Assembly (NCBI GenBank): GCA_028821515.1
Contig: JAPPGA010000007.1
Coordinates: 1 to 40,409, forward strand
Length of the DNA stretch: 40,409 nt
Direction of reading: 5' to 3'
From: Gammaproteobacteria bacterium
GTDB lineage: Bacteria > Pseudomonadota > Gammaproteobacteria > Pseudomonadales > Azotimanducaceae
This document shows positions 33,641 through 40,409 of the stretch, piece by piece (position 1 is the stretch's first letter; every line of letters begins with the position of its first letter). The position numbers were made by a program, and so were the translations under genes. The notes under the pieces were generated by a model. That model worked only from the letters and a program-made list of their open reading frames with translations, ran no database searches and was not told the DNA's origin.

Positions 33641-35584
33641 CTATGGCGCCTCGTCCGTGTCGTCGAGGTACCACGTCGCCGGATGGTAGGCCATCGTCCA
33701 GCGGTTGTCCGCGCCCCAGATGCCGGCCGGCCACACGTTCTTGAGCCGCCTCGAAACCGCCACGGGCTGCGGCGCGTGGCCTACCGTGCCTATGGCCCAG
33801 AGGTTGTCCGCATGGGCACGGAGGAGCGTCTTGGCGGCCTTCGTGCGATGTTCCTCGTCGGTGGCCCTGAGCAGTTCGCCGCCCCAGTACTGCAGGTTGC
33901 GGATGAGTTCGGGCGGCTCTTCCCCGAGTTCCCCGTCGCTCTGGTGGTACCGGCCCCAGTGGTTCCACATGATCATGTCCCAGCCGATCCGGTGCGGATA
34001 GAACCAGTCCGGCCAGTGGGGAAACAGGATGTCCGTCACCTTGTCCGCGTGCCACGCCGTCATCTGCATCTTGTTGGCCATGGCCCGCTCGGTCTGCAGG
34101 CGGCTTTCCACGGACTTCAGGCGCAGGTCGATGCCCACTTCGCGCCAGTAGTCCCTGACGAGTTCCAGCGCGATCCCCTTGGGAGTCTCAAAGTCCAGGT
34201 ACTCAAGCGTGATGATGAGCGACGACCCGTCCGGATACTCGCGCAGGCCGTCGCCGTCGACGTCGAACAGGCCGAGCTCGTCCAGCAGTTCGCGGGAGTA
34301 GTCCGGGTCGTAGCGGAGATGGGCTTCGGCGAAGCGTTTCTCGTACCAGCGGCTCGACCAGTGCGCTGTCACCTGGCTCGGCGTCCCCTGGCCGAAATAG
34401 ATGACCTCGTTCATCTGATCCCGATCGATGGCGTGAGACAGCGCACGGATGAAGCGCCGCTCTCCCTTGCCCCACACAAGTTCCCGGTACTTCGGGTCGT
34501 CGTAGTTGTAGTTCGGCTGTATGGCGGTGTCGGAAACGTGCAGCCGGCGCCAGATGTGCACCTTGTTGAGGCCTTTCGCTTCCCCGAGCTTGAGCAGCGG
34601 TATGTTCTGGGTTTCGAGCGGCAGTGCGGCGAAGTCCAGCTGGCCGGTGGTCGCCTGGAACGTGATCATCTGCGAGTTTTCCATCAGGACGATCATGTCG
34701 ATGGCGTCGATGTAAGGCAGCTGGTTGCCGGCGGGATCAATCTTGAAGTAATAGGGGTTGCGCTCGAGGCGCATCTTGGTCGGCGTGCGCTGCACCACCT
34801 TGTGGGAGCGCAGCGTGGGTACCTTCGTGGCGTCTTCGTCACCCCAACCGCGCAACTGGCGGTACATGGCCAACCAGGTGACGAATCCCTTTTCCTTCAC
34901 CAGCGCTTCCAGCTCCTCCCGGTCGCGGTAGGCCGGGTGGTAGTCCTTGAAGAAGTGCATGGGCTCGACGAAGTGGCTGCCGAAGAAAGCGAAGTAGTTT
35001 GGGAACATCGGGTTCGGCTTCGGAAACACGTACTGGAAGGTCAGGTCGTCGATGGTGACGAACCTGGCGCCGCGAACGGCCACGTTCGTCAACGGCTGCA
35101 TCTCCGGATCCATCCAGTCGTGGTTGAAACGGAACATGAAGTCGCTGGAGGTCAGGGGCGCGCCGTCGGACCACTTGATGCCGGGCCGCAGGCGGACCGT
35201 CGTGACGCGGCCGTCTTCGCTCACGCTCCAGGACTCGGCGAGGTTGGGCAAGACGTTGCGCAGGTCCGCCGAAATCGTCAGCGCGTGCTCCCAATTGAAG
35301 AAGTGCCAATTGTCCCAGAGGGTGATCCGCGCCTTGCCGCCGTACTTGCCGATACGCTCGTAGGGATGGCTGACGACGGGGTCGTCAGGCAGACGCTCCT
35401 CCACCGGAGGAAGATCGCGGCCATCGAGTAGCGGGCTCTGGGAGAAACGCGTGATGCCGAGTTCGCTGGCCGTCTTCGGCGGGGCGAACCACTCTGGCGG
35501 CATGTCTACCGGTCTTTCCTCGGCAAGGCAGACCGTTGCGCCCAGGGCGATACCGACCCATGCACTGGCAAGACCCGGTTTCAT
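33641..35584 (-). CDS. Family-5 extracellular solute-binding protein, paralogue 2
   Basis: A 647-residue paralogue with a Sec signal peptide (MKPGLASAWVGIALGATVCLA). It keeps the shared core but shows its own residues at two spots: LWDNWHFFNWEH after KARIT and FAALPLETQNIPLL in the middle of domain 2. This is the only copy without the upstream TTGACG-N18-CATCAT element. Instead its ATG overlaps the stop of paralogue 3 (ATGA at 35581-35584), so it should depend on translational coupling. C-terminus YLDDTDEAP differs slightly from the YIDES form of paralogues 1 and 3. Confidence 0.93.
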   Translation of the reverse strand: MKPGLASAWVGIALGATVCLAEERPVDMPPEWFAPPKTASELGITRFSQSPLLDGRDLPPVEERLPDDPVVSHPYERIGKYGGKARITLWDNWHFFNWEHALTISADLRNVLPNLAESWSVSEDGRVTTVRLRPGIKWSDGAPLTSSDFMFRFNHDWMDPEMQPLTNVAVRGARFVTIDDLTFQYVFPKPNPMFPNYFAFFGSHFVEPMHFFKDYHPAYRDREELEALVKEKGFVTWLAMYRQLRGWGDEDATKVPTLRSHKVVQRTPTKMRLERNPYYFKIDPAGNQLPYIDAIDMIVLMENSQMITFQATTGQLDFAALPLETQNIPLLKLGEAKGLNKVHIWRRLHVSDTAIQPNYNYDDPKYRELVWGKGERRFIRALSHAIDRDQMNEVIYFGQGTPSQVTAHWSSRWYEKRFAEAHLRYDPDYSRELLDELGLFDVDGDGLREYPDGSSLIITLEYLDFETPKGIALELVRDYWREVGIDLRLKSVESRLQTERAMANKMQMTAWHADKVTDILFPHWPDWFYPHRIGWDMIMWNHWGRYHQSDGELGEEPPELIRNLQYWGGELLRATDEEHRTKAAKTLLRAHADNLWAIGTVGHAPQPVAVSRRLKNVWPAGIWGADNRWTMAYHPATWYLDDTDEAP

Positions 35585-37518
35585 TGTTCGTCCGATTCGT
35601 CGATGTACCAGGTCGCCGGGTGATACGGAGTGGTCCAGCGATTGTCCGCGCCCCAGATACCGTTCGGCACCACGTTCTTGAGCCGCCTCGAAACCGCCAC
35701 CGGATGCGGTGCGTTGCCTACCGTGCCGATGGCCCAGAGGTTGTCCGCGTGGGCGCGAAGCAGCGCCTTGGCGGCTTTCGTGCGACTCTCCTCGTCGGTC
35801 GCGGTGAGGAGCTGGCCGCCCCAGTCCTGCATGTTGCGGATGAGTTCGGGCGGCTCCTCCCCGAGTTCCCCGCCGCTCTGGTGATACCGTCCCCAGTGGT
35901 TCCACATCGTCATGTCCCAGCCGGCGCGGTGCGGATAGAACCAGTCCGGCCAGTGGGGGAACAGGATGTCCGTCACCTTGTCCGCGTGCCACGCCGTCAT
36001 CTGCATCTTGTTGGACATGGCCCGTTCCGCCTGCAGGCGCCGCTCGATGGACTTCAGGCGCAGGTCGATTCCCACTTCGCGCCAATAGTCCCGCACCAGC
36101 TCCAGGCTAATACCCTTGGGCGTCTCGAAGTCGATGAACTCCAGCGTGATGATGAGCTTTGACCCATCCGGGTATTCCCGCAGTCCATCGCCGTCGACGT
36201 CGAACAGGCCGAGCTCGTCCAGCAGTTCGCGGGAGTAGTCGGGGTCGTAGCGGATATGGGACTTGGCGAATCGCTCCTCGTACCACCGGCTCGACCAGTG
36301 CGCGGTCACCTGGCTCGGCGTGCCGCGGCCGAAGTAGATGACCTCGTTCATCTGATCCCGGTCGATGGCATGCGACAGCGCGCGGATGAAGCGCCGCTCT
36401 CCCTTGCCCCACACCAGGTCCCGGTACTTGAGGTCGTCGAAGTTGTAGTTCGGCTGGATGGCCACGTCCACGACGTGAATGCGGCGCCAGATGTGGACCT
36501 TGTTGGCGCCTTTCGTCTCGCCGAGCTTGAGCAGGGGTATGTTCTGGGTCTCGAGCGTGAAGGAGGTGAAGTCGAGCTGCCCCGTCGCGGCCTGGAAGGT
36601 GATCATCTGCGAATTCTCCAGCACGATGATCACGTCCACCGCGTCGACGTATGGCAATTGGTTGCCTGCGGGGTCAACCTTGAAGTAGTACGGGTTGCGC
36701 TCGAGCCGCAGCTTGGTCGGCGTGCGCTGAACCACCTTGAAGGAGCGCAGGGTGGGCACTTTCGCGGCGTCCTCGTTGCCCCAGCTGCGCAACTGGCTGA
36801 ACATGGCCATCCAGGTGACGTGGTTCTTCTCCTTTACGAGCGCGTTGAGTTCTTCCCTGTCCCGGTACGCCGGGTGATAGTCCTTGAAGAAGTGCATGGG
36901 ATCGACCCAGCGGCTCGCGTAGAAGGCGTAGTAGTTGGCGAACGTCGGATTCGGCCTCGGGAACACGATCTGGAAGTTGAGGTCGTCGATGACGACGAAC
37001 TTCGCTCCGCGCACGGCCACGTTTGTCAGCGGCTGCATCTCCGGGTCCAGCCAGTCGTGGTTGAACGAGAACATGAAGTCGTTGGAGGTCAGGGGATGGC
37101 CGTCGGACCACTTGATCCCGGGCCGGATTCGGATCGTAGTGGTGCGTCCGTCTTCGCTCACGCTCCAGGACTCCGCGATGTTCGGCAGGACGTTGCGCAG
37201 GTCCGCGGAAATTGTCAGCGCGTGCTCGTGGGGCAGGAAACGCCGATGGTCGAAGAGCGTGACACGCGCCTTGCCGCCGTACTTGCCGATGCTCTCGTAG
37301 GGATGGCTGACGACGGGGTCGTCCGGAAGCCGTTCTTCCACCGGGGGAAGGTCCTGGCCGTCCAGGATCGGGCTCTGGGAGAATTGCGTGATGCCGATTT
37401 CGCTCGCGGTCTTCGGCGGGACGAACCACTCGGGCGGCATCCCCGAGGTGTCCTCTTCGGCGATGCAGACCGTCGCGTTCATCGCGAGGCCGACCCAGAT
37501 GAGGACGCTCAACTTCAT
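35581..37518 (-). CDS. Family-5 extracellular solute-binding protein, paralogue 3
   Basis: A 645-residue paralogue with signal peptide MKLSVLIWVGLAMNATVCIA. It carries the most distinct version of the variable segment after KARVT: LFDHRRFLPHEH, where the other copies have two or three aromatic residues (W/F). It also reads RPNPTFANYYAFYASRW where others have a GSHF element. These differences, in an otherwise very similar protein, suggest a different ligand preference; this is inference. The ATG follows the conserved promoter-like element, and its stop overlaps the start of paralogue 2. Confidence 0.93.
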   Translation of the reverse strand: MKLSVLIWVGLAMNATVCIAEEDTSGMPPEWFVPPKTASEIGITQFSQSPILDGQDLPPVEERLPDDPVVSHPYESIGKYGGKARVTLFDHRRFLPHEHALTISADLRNVLPNIAESWSVSEDGRTTTIRIRPGIKWSDGHPLTSNDFMFSFNHDWLDPEMQPLTNVAVRGAKFVVIDDLNFQIVFPRPNPTFANYYAFYASRWVDPMHFFKDYHPAYRDREELNALVKEKNHVTWMAMFSQLRSWGNEDAAKVPTLRSFKVVQRTPTKLRLERNPYYFKVDPAGNQLPYVDAVDVIIVLENSQMITFQAATGQLDFTSFTLETQNIPLLKLGETKGANKVHIWRRIHVVDVAIQPNYNFDDLKYRDLVWGKGERRFIRALSHAIDRDQMNEVIYFGRGTPSQVTAHWSSRWYEERFAKSHIRYDPDYSRELLDELGLFDVDGDGLREYPDGSKLIITLEFIDFETPKGISLELVRDYWREVGIDLRLKSIERRLQAERAMSNKMQMTAWHADKVTDILFPHWPDWFYPHRAGWDMTMWNHWGRYHQSGGELGEEPPELIRNMQDWGGQLLTATDEESRTKAAKALLRAHADNLWAIGTVGNAPHPVAVSRRLKNVVPNGIWGADNRWTTPYHPATWYIDESDEQ

Positions 37519-37524
37519 CCGGCC

Positions 37525-37554
37525 ATGATGGCGATTGGGCTGCAACCGCGTCAA
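37525..37554 (-). promoter_or_regulatory. Conserved promoter-like element before SBP paralogue 3
   Basis: Minus-strand TTGACG (37554-37549), 18-base spacer, CATCAT (37530-37525), then 6 bases to the ATG at 37518. The spacer sequence differs from the other copies but its length does not. The three-codon upstream ORF reads ATG GCC GGA TGA here (37526-37515) and again ends in the SBP start. Confidence 0.5.
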
Positions 37555-37607
37555 CACGACCGCTGCGATTCAAGGTGGAGTCGTGCCGAGGCGAAACGCC
37601 GAGCCTG

Positions 37608-39551
37608 CTACGGTTTGTCCGGTGTTTCGTCGATGTACCAGGTCGCCGGGTGATAAGGCGTCGTCCAGCGGTTGTCCGCGCCCCAGATGCCGTTCGGCAC
37701 GACGTTCTTTAGGCGTTTCGATACCGCCACCGGGTGCGGCGCGTTGCCCACCGTGCCGATCGCCCAGAGGTGCTCCGCATGGGCCTCGAGCAGAGTTTTG
37801 GCAGCTTTCGTGCGGTGCGCCTCGTCCGTGGCCGACAGAAGCTGACCACCCCAGTACTGCAGGTCGCGGATAAGCTCCGGCGGCTCTTCGCCGAGTTCCC
37901 CGTCGCTCTGGTGGTACCGCCCCCAGTGGTTCCACATAGTCATGTCCCAGCCGGCCCGATGCGGATAGAACCAGTCCGGCCAGTGGGGGAACAGGATGTC
38001 GGTCACCTTGTCCGCGTGCCACGCCGTCATCTGCATCTTGTTGGCCATGGCGCGCTCGGTCTGCAGGCGCCGCTCGATGGTCTTGAGGCGCAGGTCGATA
38101 CCCACCTCGCGCCAGTAGTCCCGGACCAATTCCAGGCTGATCCCCTTGGGCGTCTCGAAGTCGATGAATTCCAGCGTGATGATGAGCTTTGACCCGTCCG
38201 GGTATTCGCGTAGCCCGTCCCCGTCCACATCGAAAAGGCCCAGTTCGTCCAGCAGCGCGCGGGAGTAGTCCGGATCGTAGCGGATATGCGCCTTGGCGAA
38301 GCGCTCCTCGTACCATTGGCTCGACCAGTGCGCGGTCACCTGGCTCGGCGTGCCCTGCCCGAAATAGATGACCTCGTTCATCTGGTCGCGGTCGATGGCG
38401 TGGGAAAGCGCGCGGATGAAGCGCCGCTCCCCCTTGCCCCAAACCAGTGCCCGGTACTTGAGGTCGTCGTAGTTGTAGTTCGGTTGTATGGCCACGTCGA
38501 CGACGTGCAGGCGACGCCAGATATGCACCTTGTTGAGCCCCTTCGCCTCGCCCAGCTTGAGCAGCGGTATGTTCTGTGTCTCGAGCGTGAACGACGTGAA
38601 GTCCAGCTGGCCGGTGGCGGCCTGAAAAGTGATCATCTGGGAGTTCTCGAGCAGGATGATCACGTCCACCTCGTCGACGTACGGCAACTGGTTGCCGGCG
38701 GGGTCTATCTTGAAATAGTACGGGTTTCGCTCCACCCGCATCTTGGTGGGTGTGCGCTCCACGACCTTGAAGGCGCGCAACGTGGGCACCTTGGGGGCAT
38801 CCTCGTTACCCCAGCTCCGCAACTGGTTGAACATGGCCATCCAGGTGACGTGGTTCTTCTCCTTCACCAGCGCGTCGAGTTCTTCCCTGTCCCGGTACGC
38901 CGGGTGGTAGTCCTTCAGGAAGTGCATCGGATCGACGAAGTGGCTGCCGAAGAAGGCGAAGTAGTTGGCGAACGTCGGGTTCGGTTTCGGGAACACGTAC
39001 TGGAAGGTCAGATCGTCGATGGTGACGAACTTCGCACCGCGCACGGCCACGTTCGTCAGCGGCTGCAATTCCGGATCCAGCCAGTCGTGGTTGAACCGAA
39101 ACATGAAGTCGGCGGAGGTCAGGGGATGGCCGTCGGACCACTTGATCCCGGGCCTGAGGCGGATCGTCGTGACGCGGCCATCCTCGCTCACGCCCCAGGA
39201 CTCCGCGAGGTTCGGCAGGACGTTGCGCAGGTCCGCGGAGATCGTGAGCGCATGCTCCCAGGCGAAGAAGCGCCATTGGTCCCAGATCGTGATCCTCGCC
39301 TTGCCGCCGTACTTGCCGATGCGCTCGTAGGGATGGCTGACCACGGGATCGTCCGGCAGGCGCTCTCTTACTGGAGGAAGGTCGCGGCCATCGAGCAGCG
39401 GGCTCTGAGAGAACTGCGTAATGCCGAGTTCGCTCGCGGTCTTCGGCGGGGCGAACCACTCCGGCGGCATTCCCGCAGTGTCCTCTTCGGCAATGCAGAC
39501 CGCCGCACACATCGTGGTGAAGACGCTCACAAGCGCGGAGCTCAACTTCAT
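37608..39551 (-). CDS. Family-5 extracellular solute-binding protein, paralogue 4 (first transcribed)
   Basis: A 647-residue paralogue with signal peptide MKLSSALVSVFTTMCAAVCIA, cleavage before EED. Variable segment after KARIT: IWDQWRFFAWEH. Middle segment FTSFTLETQNIPLL, identical to paralogue 3. C-terminus WYIDETPDKP. As the first gene of the minus-strand run it should be the most highly expressed from the leading promoter. It is very close in sequence to paralogue 1 over long stretches (e.g. MAMFNQLR and KVTDILFPHWPDWFYPHR), consistent with recent duplication or gene conversion. Confidence 0.93.
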   Translation of the reverse strand: MKLSSALVSVFTTMCAAVCIAEEDTAGMPPEWFAPPKTASELGITQFSQSPLLDGRDLPPVRERLPDDPVVSHPYERIGKYGGKARITIWDQWRFFAWEHALTISADLRNVLPNLAESWGVSEDGRVTTIRLRPGIKWSDGHPLTSADFMFRFNHDWLDPELQPLTNVAVRGAKFVTIDDLTFQYVFPKPNPTFANYFAFFGSHFVDPMHFLKDYHPAYRDREELDALVKEKNHVTWMAMFNQLRSWGNEDAPKVPTLRAFKVVERTPTKMRVERNPYYFKIDPAGNQLPYVDEVDVIILLENSQMITFQAATGQLDFTSFTLETQNIPLLKLGEAKGLNKVHIWRRLHVVDVAIQPNYNYDDLKYRALVWGKGERRFIRALSHAIDRDQMNEVIYFGQGTPSQVTAHWSSQWYEERFAKAHIRYDPDYSRALLDELGLFDVDGDGLREYPDGSKLIITLEFIDFETPKGISLELVRDYWREVGIDLRLKTIERRLQTERAMANKMQMTAWHADKVTDILFPHWPDWFYPHRAGWDMTMWNHWGRYHQSDGELGEEPPELIRDLQYWGGQLLSATDEAHRTKAAKTLLEAHAEHLWAIGTVGNAPHPVAVSKRLKNVVPNGIWGADNRWTTPYHPATWYIDETPDKP

Positions 39552-39557
39552 CGAGCC

Positions 39558-39587
39558 ATGATGGCGACTGCCCGGCGACGGCGTCAA
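39558..39587 (-). promoter_or_regulatory. Conserved promoter-like element before SBP paralogue 4
   Basis: Minus-strand TTGACG (39587-39582), 18-base spacer, CATCAT (39563-39558), 6 bases to the ATG at 39551. The upstream mini-ORF is ATG GCT CGA TGA (39559-39548). The rest of the gap to 39761 shows no other recognisable structure; it also has to hold the promoter of the plus-strand coiled-coil gene, where TACACT at 39737-39742 is only a weak -10 candidate. Confidence 0.5.
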
Positions 39588-39761
39588 TAAAGCGCCTCTC
39601 CCGAAGGTGCCGGCACCGTCGGGTGGCTCCCACGCCAGTGCCGCCCACGTCGCAGGCGGTTTTCAGCACTTTCGCACGTCCGCGCAGGTCGATGTCATAC
39701 AACATGCCGAAAGGCAAACCCGCATGATTCGACTGGTACACTGTGCAAGCCGAACGGAACG

Positions 39762-40358
39762 ATGAATGCGACCGTGATCGACACGCTGAGATTCGCGGAC
39801 AGCCTGAAAGCGGCAGGCTTCGGAGTGCCGCAAGCCGAGGGCCTGGCGCGTGCTCTCGGCGCCGAACTGGCAGAGCGGATGCTCACCAAAGGCGATCTCG
39901 AGGACGCTCTCAGACCAATCAACGGCAAGTTCGACAGCATCGACGCAAGATTCGAAAGCATCGACGCCAAGTTCAAACGTATCGACGCCAGATTCGAAGG
40001 CATCGACGCCAGGTTGGACGGTATCGACGCCAGATTGGACGCAATGGACACCAAGTTTGACGCAATGGACGCCAAGTTCGACGCAATGGACGCCAAGTTC
40101 GATGCAATGGACGCCAAGTTCGACGCAATGGACGCCAAATTTGACGCCAAGATCGACTCCGTGCATCGCGAACTCTCCGGCAAGTTCAACACCCTTGTCG
40201 GGGTCATGGCGTTGGGGTTCACACTCCTCATTGGCCTCGGCGGGTACAACGCCGTTTCACCCCGCCTCGCCGAGACGACCAGGCAAGCGCCCGAATCACA
40301 TCAGGAGGCGACGGCACTGCCCGCCGCGCCCCAATCGCGGCTGCTCGCCCAGGCCTAG
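39762..40358 (+). CDS. DUF1640-like coiled-coil protein with C-terminal membrane anchor
   Basis: A 198-residue protein. Residues 1-50 (VIDTLRFADSLKAAGFGVPQAEGLARAL, in parts; then LTKGDLEDAL) resemble the DUF1640/CCDC90-type N-terminal head. Residues 56-137 are about 11-12 near-perfect heptads of the form KFDAMDA or RFESIDA, a continuous coiled coil with I/L/M at core positions. A single membrane helix, VMALGFTLLIGLGGY (about 155-170), follows, and a short polar tail ends the protein. Such proteins are membrane-anchored coiled coils with mostly unknown function in bacteria. The repeat number may vary between strains because the coding DNA is a 21-bp minisatellite. The stop at 40356 adjoins the AT-rich right-edge segment. 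Confidence 0.82.
   Translation: MNATVIDTLRFADSLKAAGFGVPQAEGLARALGAELAERMLTKGDLEDALRPINGKFDSIDARFESIDAKFKRIDARFEGIDARLDGIDARLDAMDTKFDAMDAKFDAMDAKFDAMDAKFDAMDAKFDAKIDSVHRELSGKFNTLVGVMALGFTLLIGLGGYNAVSPRLAETTRQAPESHQEATALPAAPQSRLLAQA
39927..40172 (+). repeat. 21-bp coding minisatellite
   Basis: A 21-bp unit of the form AAGTTCGACGCAATGGACGCC is repeated about 11-12 times in frame. The five or so units between about 40050 and 40150 are nearly identical, while the 5' units (with ATCGACGCC) are more diverged, which points to recent expansion at the 3' end of the array. Confidence 0.9.
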
Positions 40359-40409
40359 TGTACTGTCCCGTAAATAACTTCTATAATTGTGGGCGTGTTC
40401 AATTCGGAG
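40359..40409. mobile_element. Possible end of an insertion sequence at the right edge
   Basis: Base composition changes abruptly at the stop codon of the coiled-coil gene: the last ~50 bases are AT-rich (TGTCCCGTAAATAACTTC) and contain a perfect TATAAT at 40382-40387. The junction reads CCTAGTGTACTG; a TA or CTAG target next to such an end would suit an IS630-type element. No transposase is inside the window, so this is only a suggestion. Confidence 0.25.

Noticed and set aside
33560-35431. A 623-codon plus-strand open frame across binding-protein paralogues 2 and 1, and similar long ones at 32309, 36256 and 38286
   Set aside because: They are antisense to highly conserved binding-protein genes, rich in Arg/His/Val, and recur in each paralogue only because the sense genes are similar and GC-rich.
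33641-36085. An 814-codon form of binding-protein paralogue 2
   Set aside because: The additional N-terminal part is an out-of-frame reading of the end of paralogue 3; the real signal peptide starts at 35584.
39927-40172. Tandem repeats as a possible CRISPR array
   Set aside because: There are no unique spacers; the period is 21 bp, in frame and protein coding.
39695-40249. Minus-strand open frames with repeated SNLASI or LGVHCV units opposite the coiled-coil gene
   Set aside because: They are mirror frames of the 21-bp repeat; the plus frame has sensible heptads, a head domain and a membrane helix.

Overview
The window is GC-rich bacterial chromosome, densely coding and without rRNA or tRNA genes. 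The gene set (DUF6491-type secreted proteins, a CDF/OmpR-type two-component cluster, DsbD/TlpA thiol proteins, CaiB CoA-transferases, LLM-class oxidoreductase, SorA/SoxC-type sulfite dehydrogenase) suggests a heterotrophic, probably uncultivated proteobacterium, most likely a gammaproteobacterium. That assignment is inference from gene content only.

Layout. 0.2-5.7 kb: an aldo/keto reductase, a small clan AA aspartic protease, two overlapping paralogous secreted DUF6491-like proteins, then an M32 carboxypeptidase coupled to a serine beta-lactamase-fold hydrolase. 5.8-8.3 kb: a tandem-fused CaiB/BaiF CoA-transferase. 8.26-8.63 kb: the wreck of an enoyl-CoA hydratase gene. 8.7-13.9 kb (plus strand): GNAT acetyltransferase, CDF metal transporter, response regulator, sensor kinase, then a MerR regulator with a long helical C-terminal domain. 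The regulator/kinase junction carries a perfect 15-bp inverted repeat followed by a repeat also found at the left edge. 13.9-20.3 kb: an envelope redox block with a very long DsbD-TlpA fusion, a CRTAC1/ASPIC-UnbV lipoprotein and a second TlpA-type protein.

20.4-39.6 kb is a 19-kb run of minus-strand genes. Read in transcription order it has four tandem paralogous family-5 solute-binding proteins, OppB- and OppC-type permeases, a small membrane protein, a Tat-exported sulfite-dehydrogenase-like molybdoenzyme with a tiny cytochrome c, then a catabolic cluster (LLM oxidoreductase, acyl-CoA carboxylase beta subunit, unknown protein, two SDRs, a 2-keto-4-pentenoate-hydratase-like protein, a D-2-hydroxyacid dehydrogenase). 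The arrangement suggests uptake of a peptide-like or other organic solute followed by CoA-dependent breakdown, but no substrate can be named. The importer has no ATPase gene here and the carboxylase has no biotin-carrying partner here.

39.7-40.4 kb: a DUF1640-like membrane-anchored coiled-coil protein built on a 21-bp minisatellite, then an abrupt AT-rich segment that may be the end of an insertion sequence.

Most unusual observations: (i) the fourfold solute-binding-protein array, in which three copies share a promoter-like TTGACG-N18-CATCAT at identical spacing, placed so that transcripts would start at or near the start codon, plus a conserved three-codon upstream ORF; (ii) the inverted repeat and shared repeat at the regulator/kinase junction; (iii) the DsbD-TlpA fusion; (iv) the MerR protein with a large TPR-like domain.
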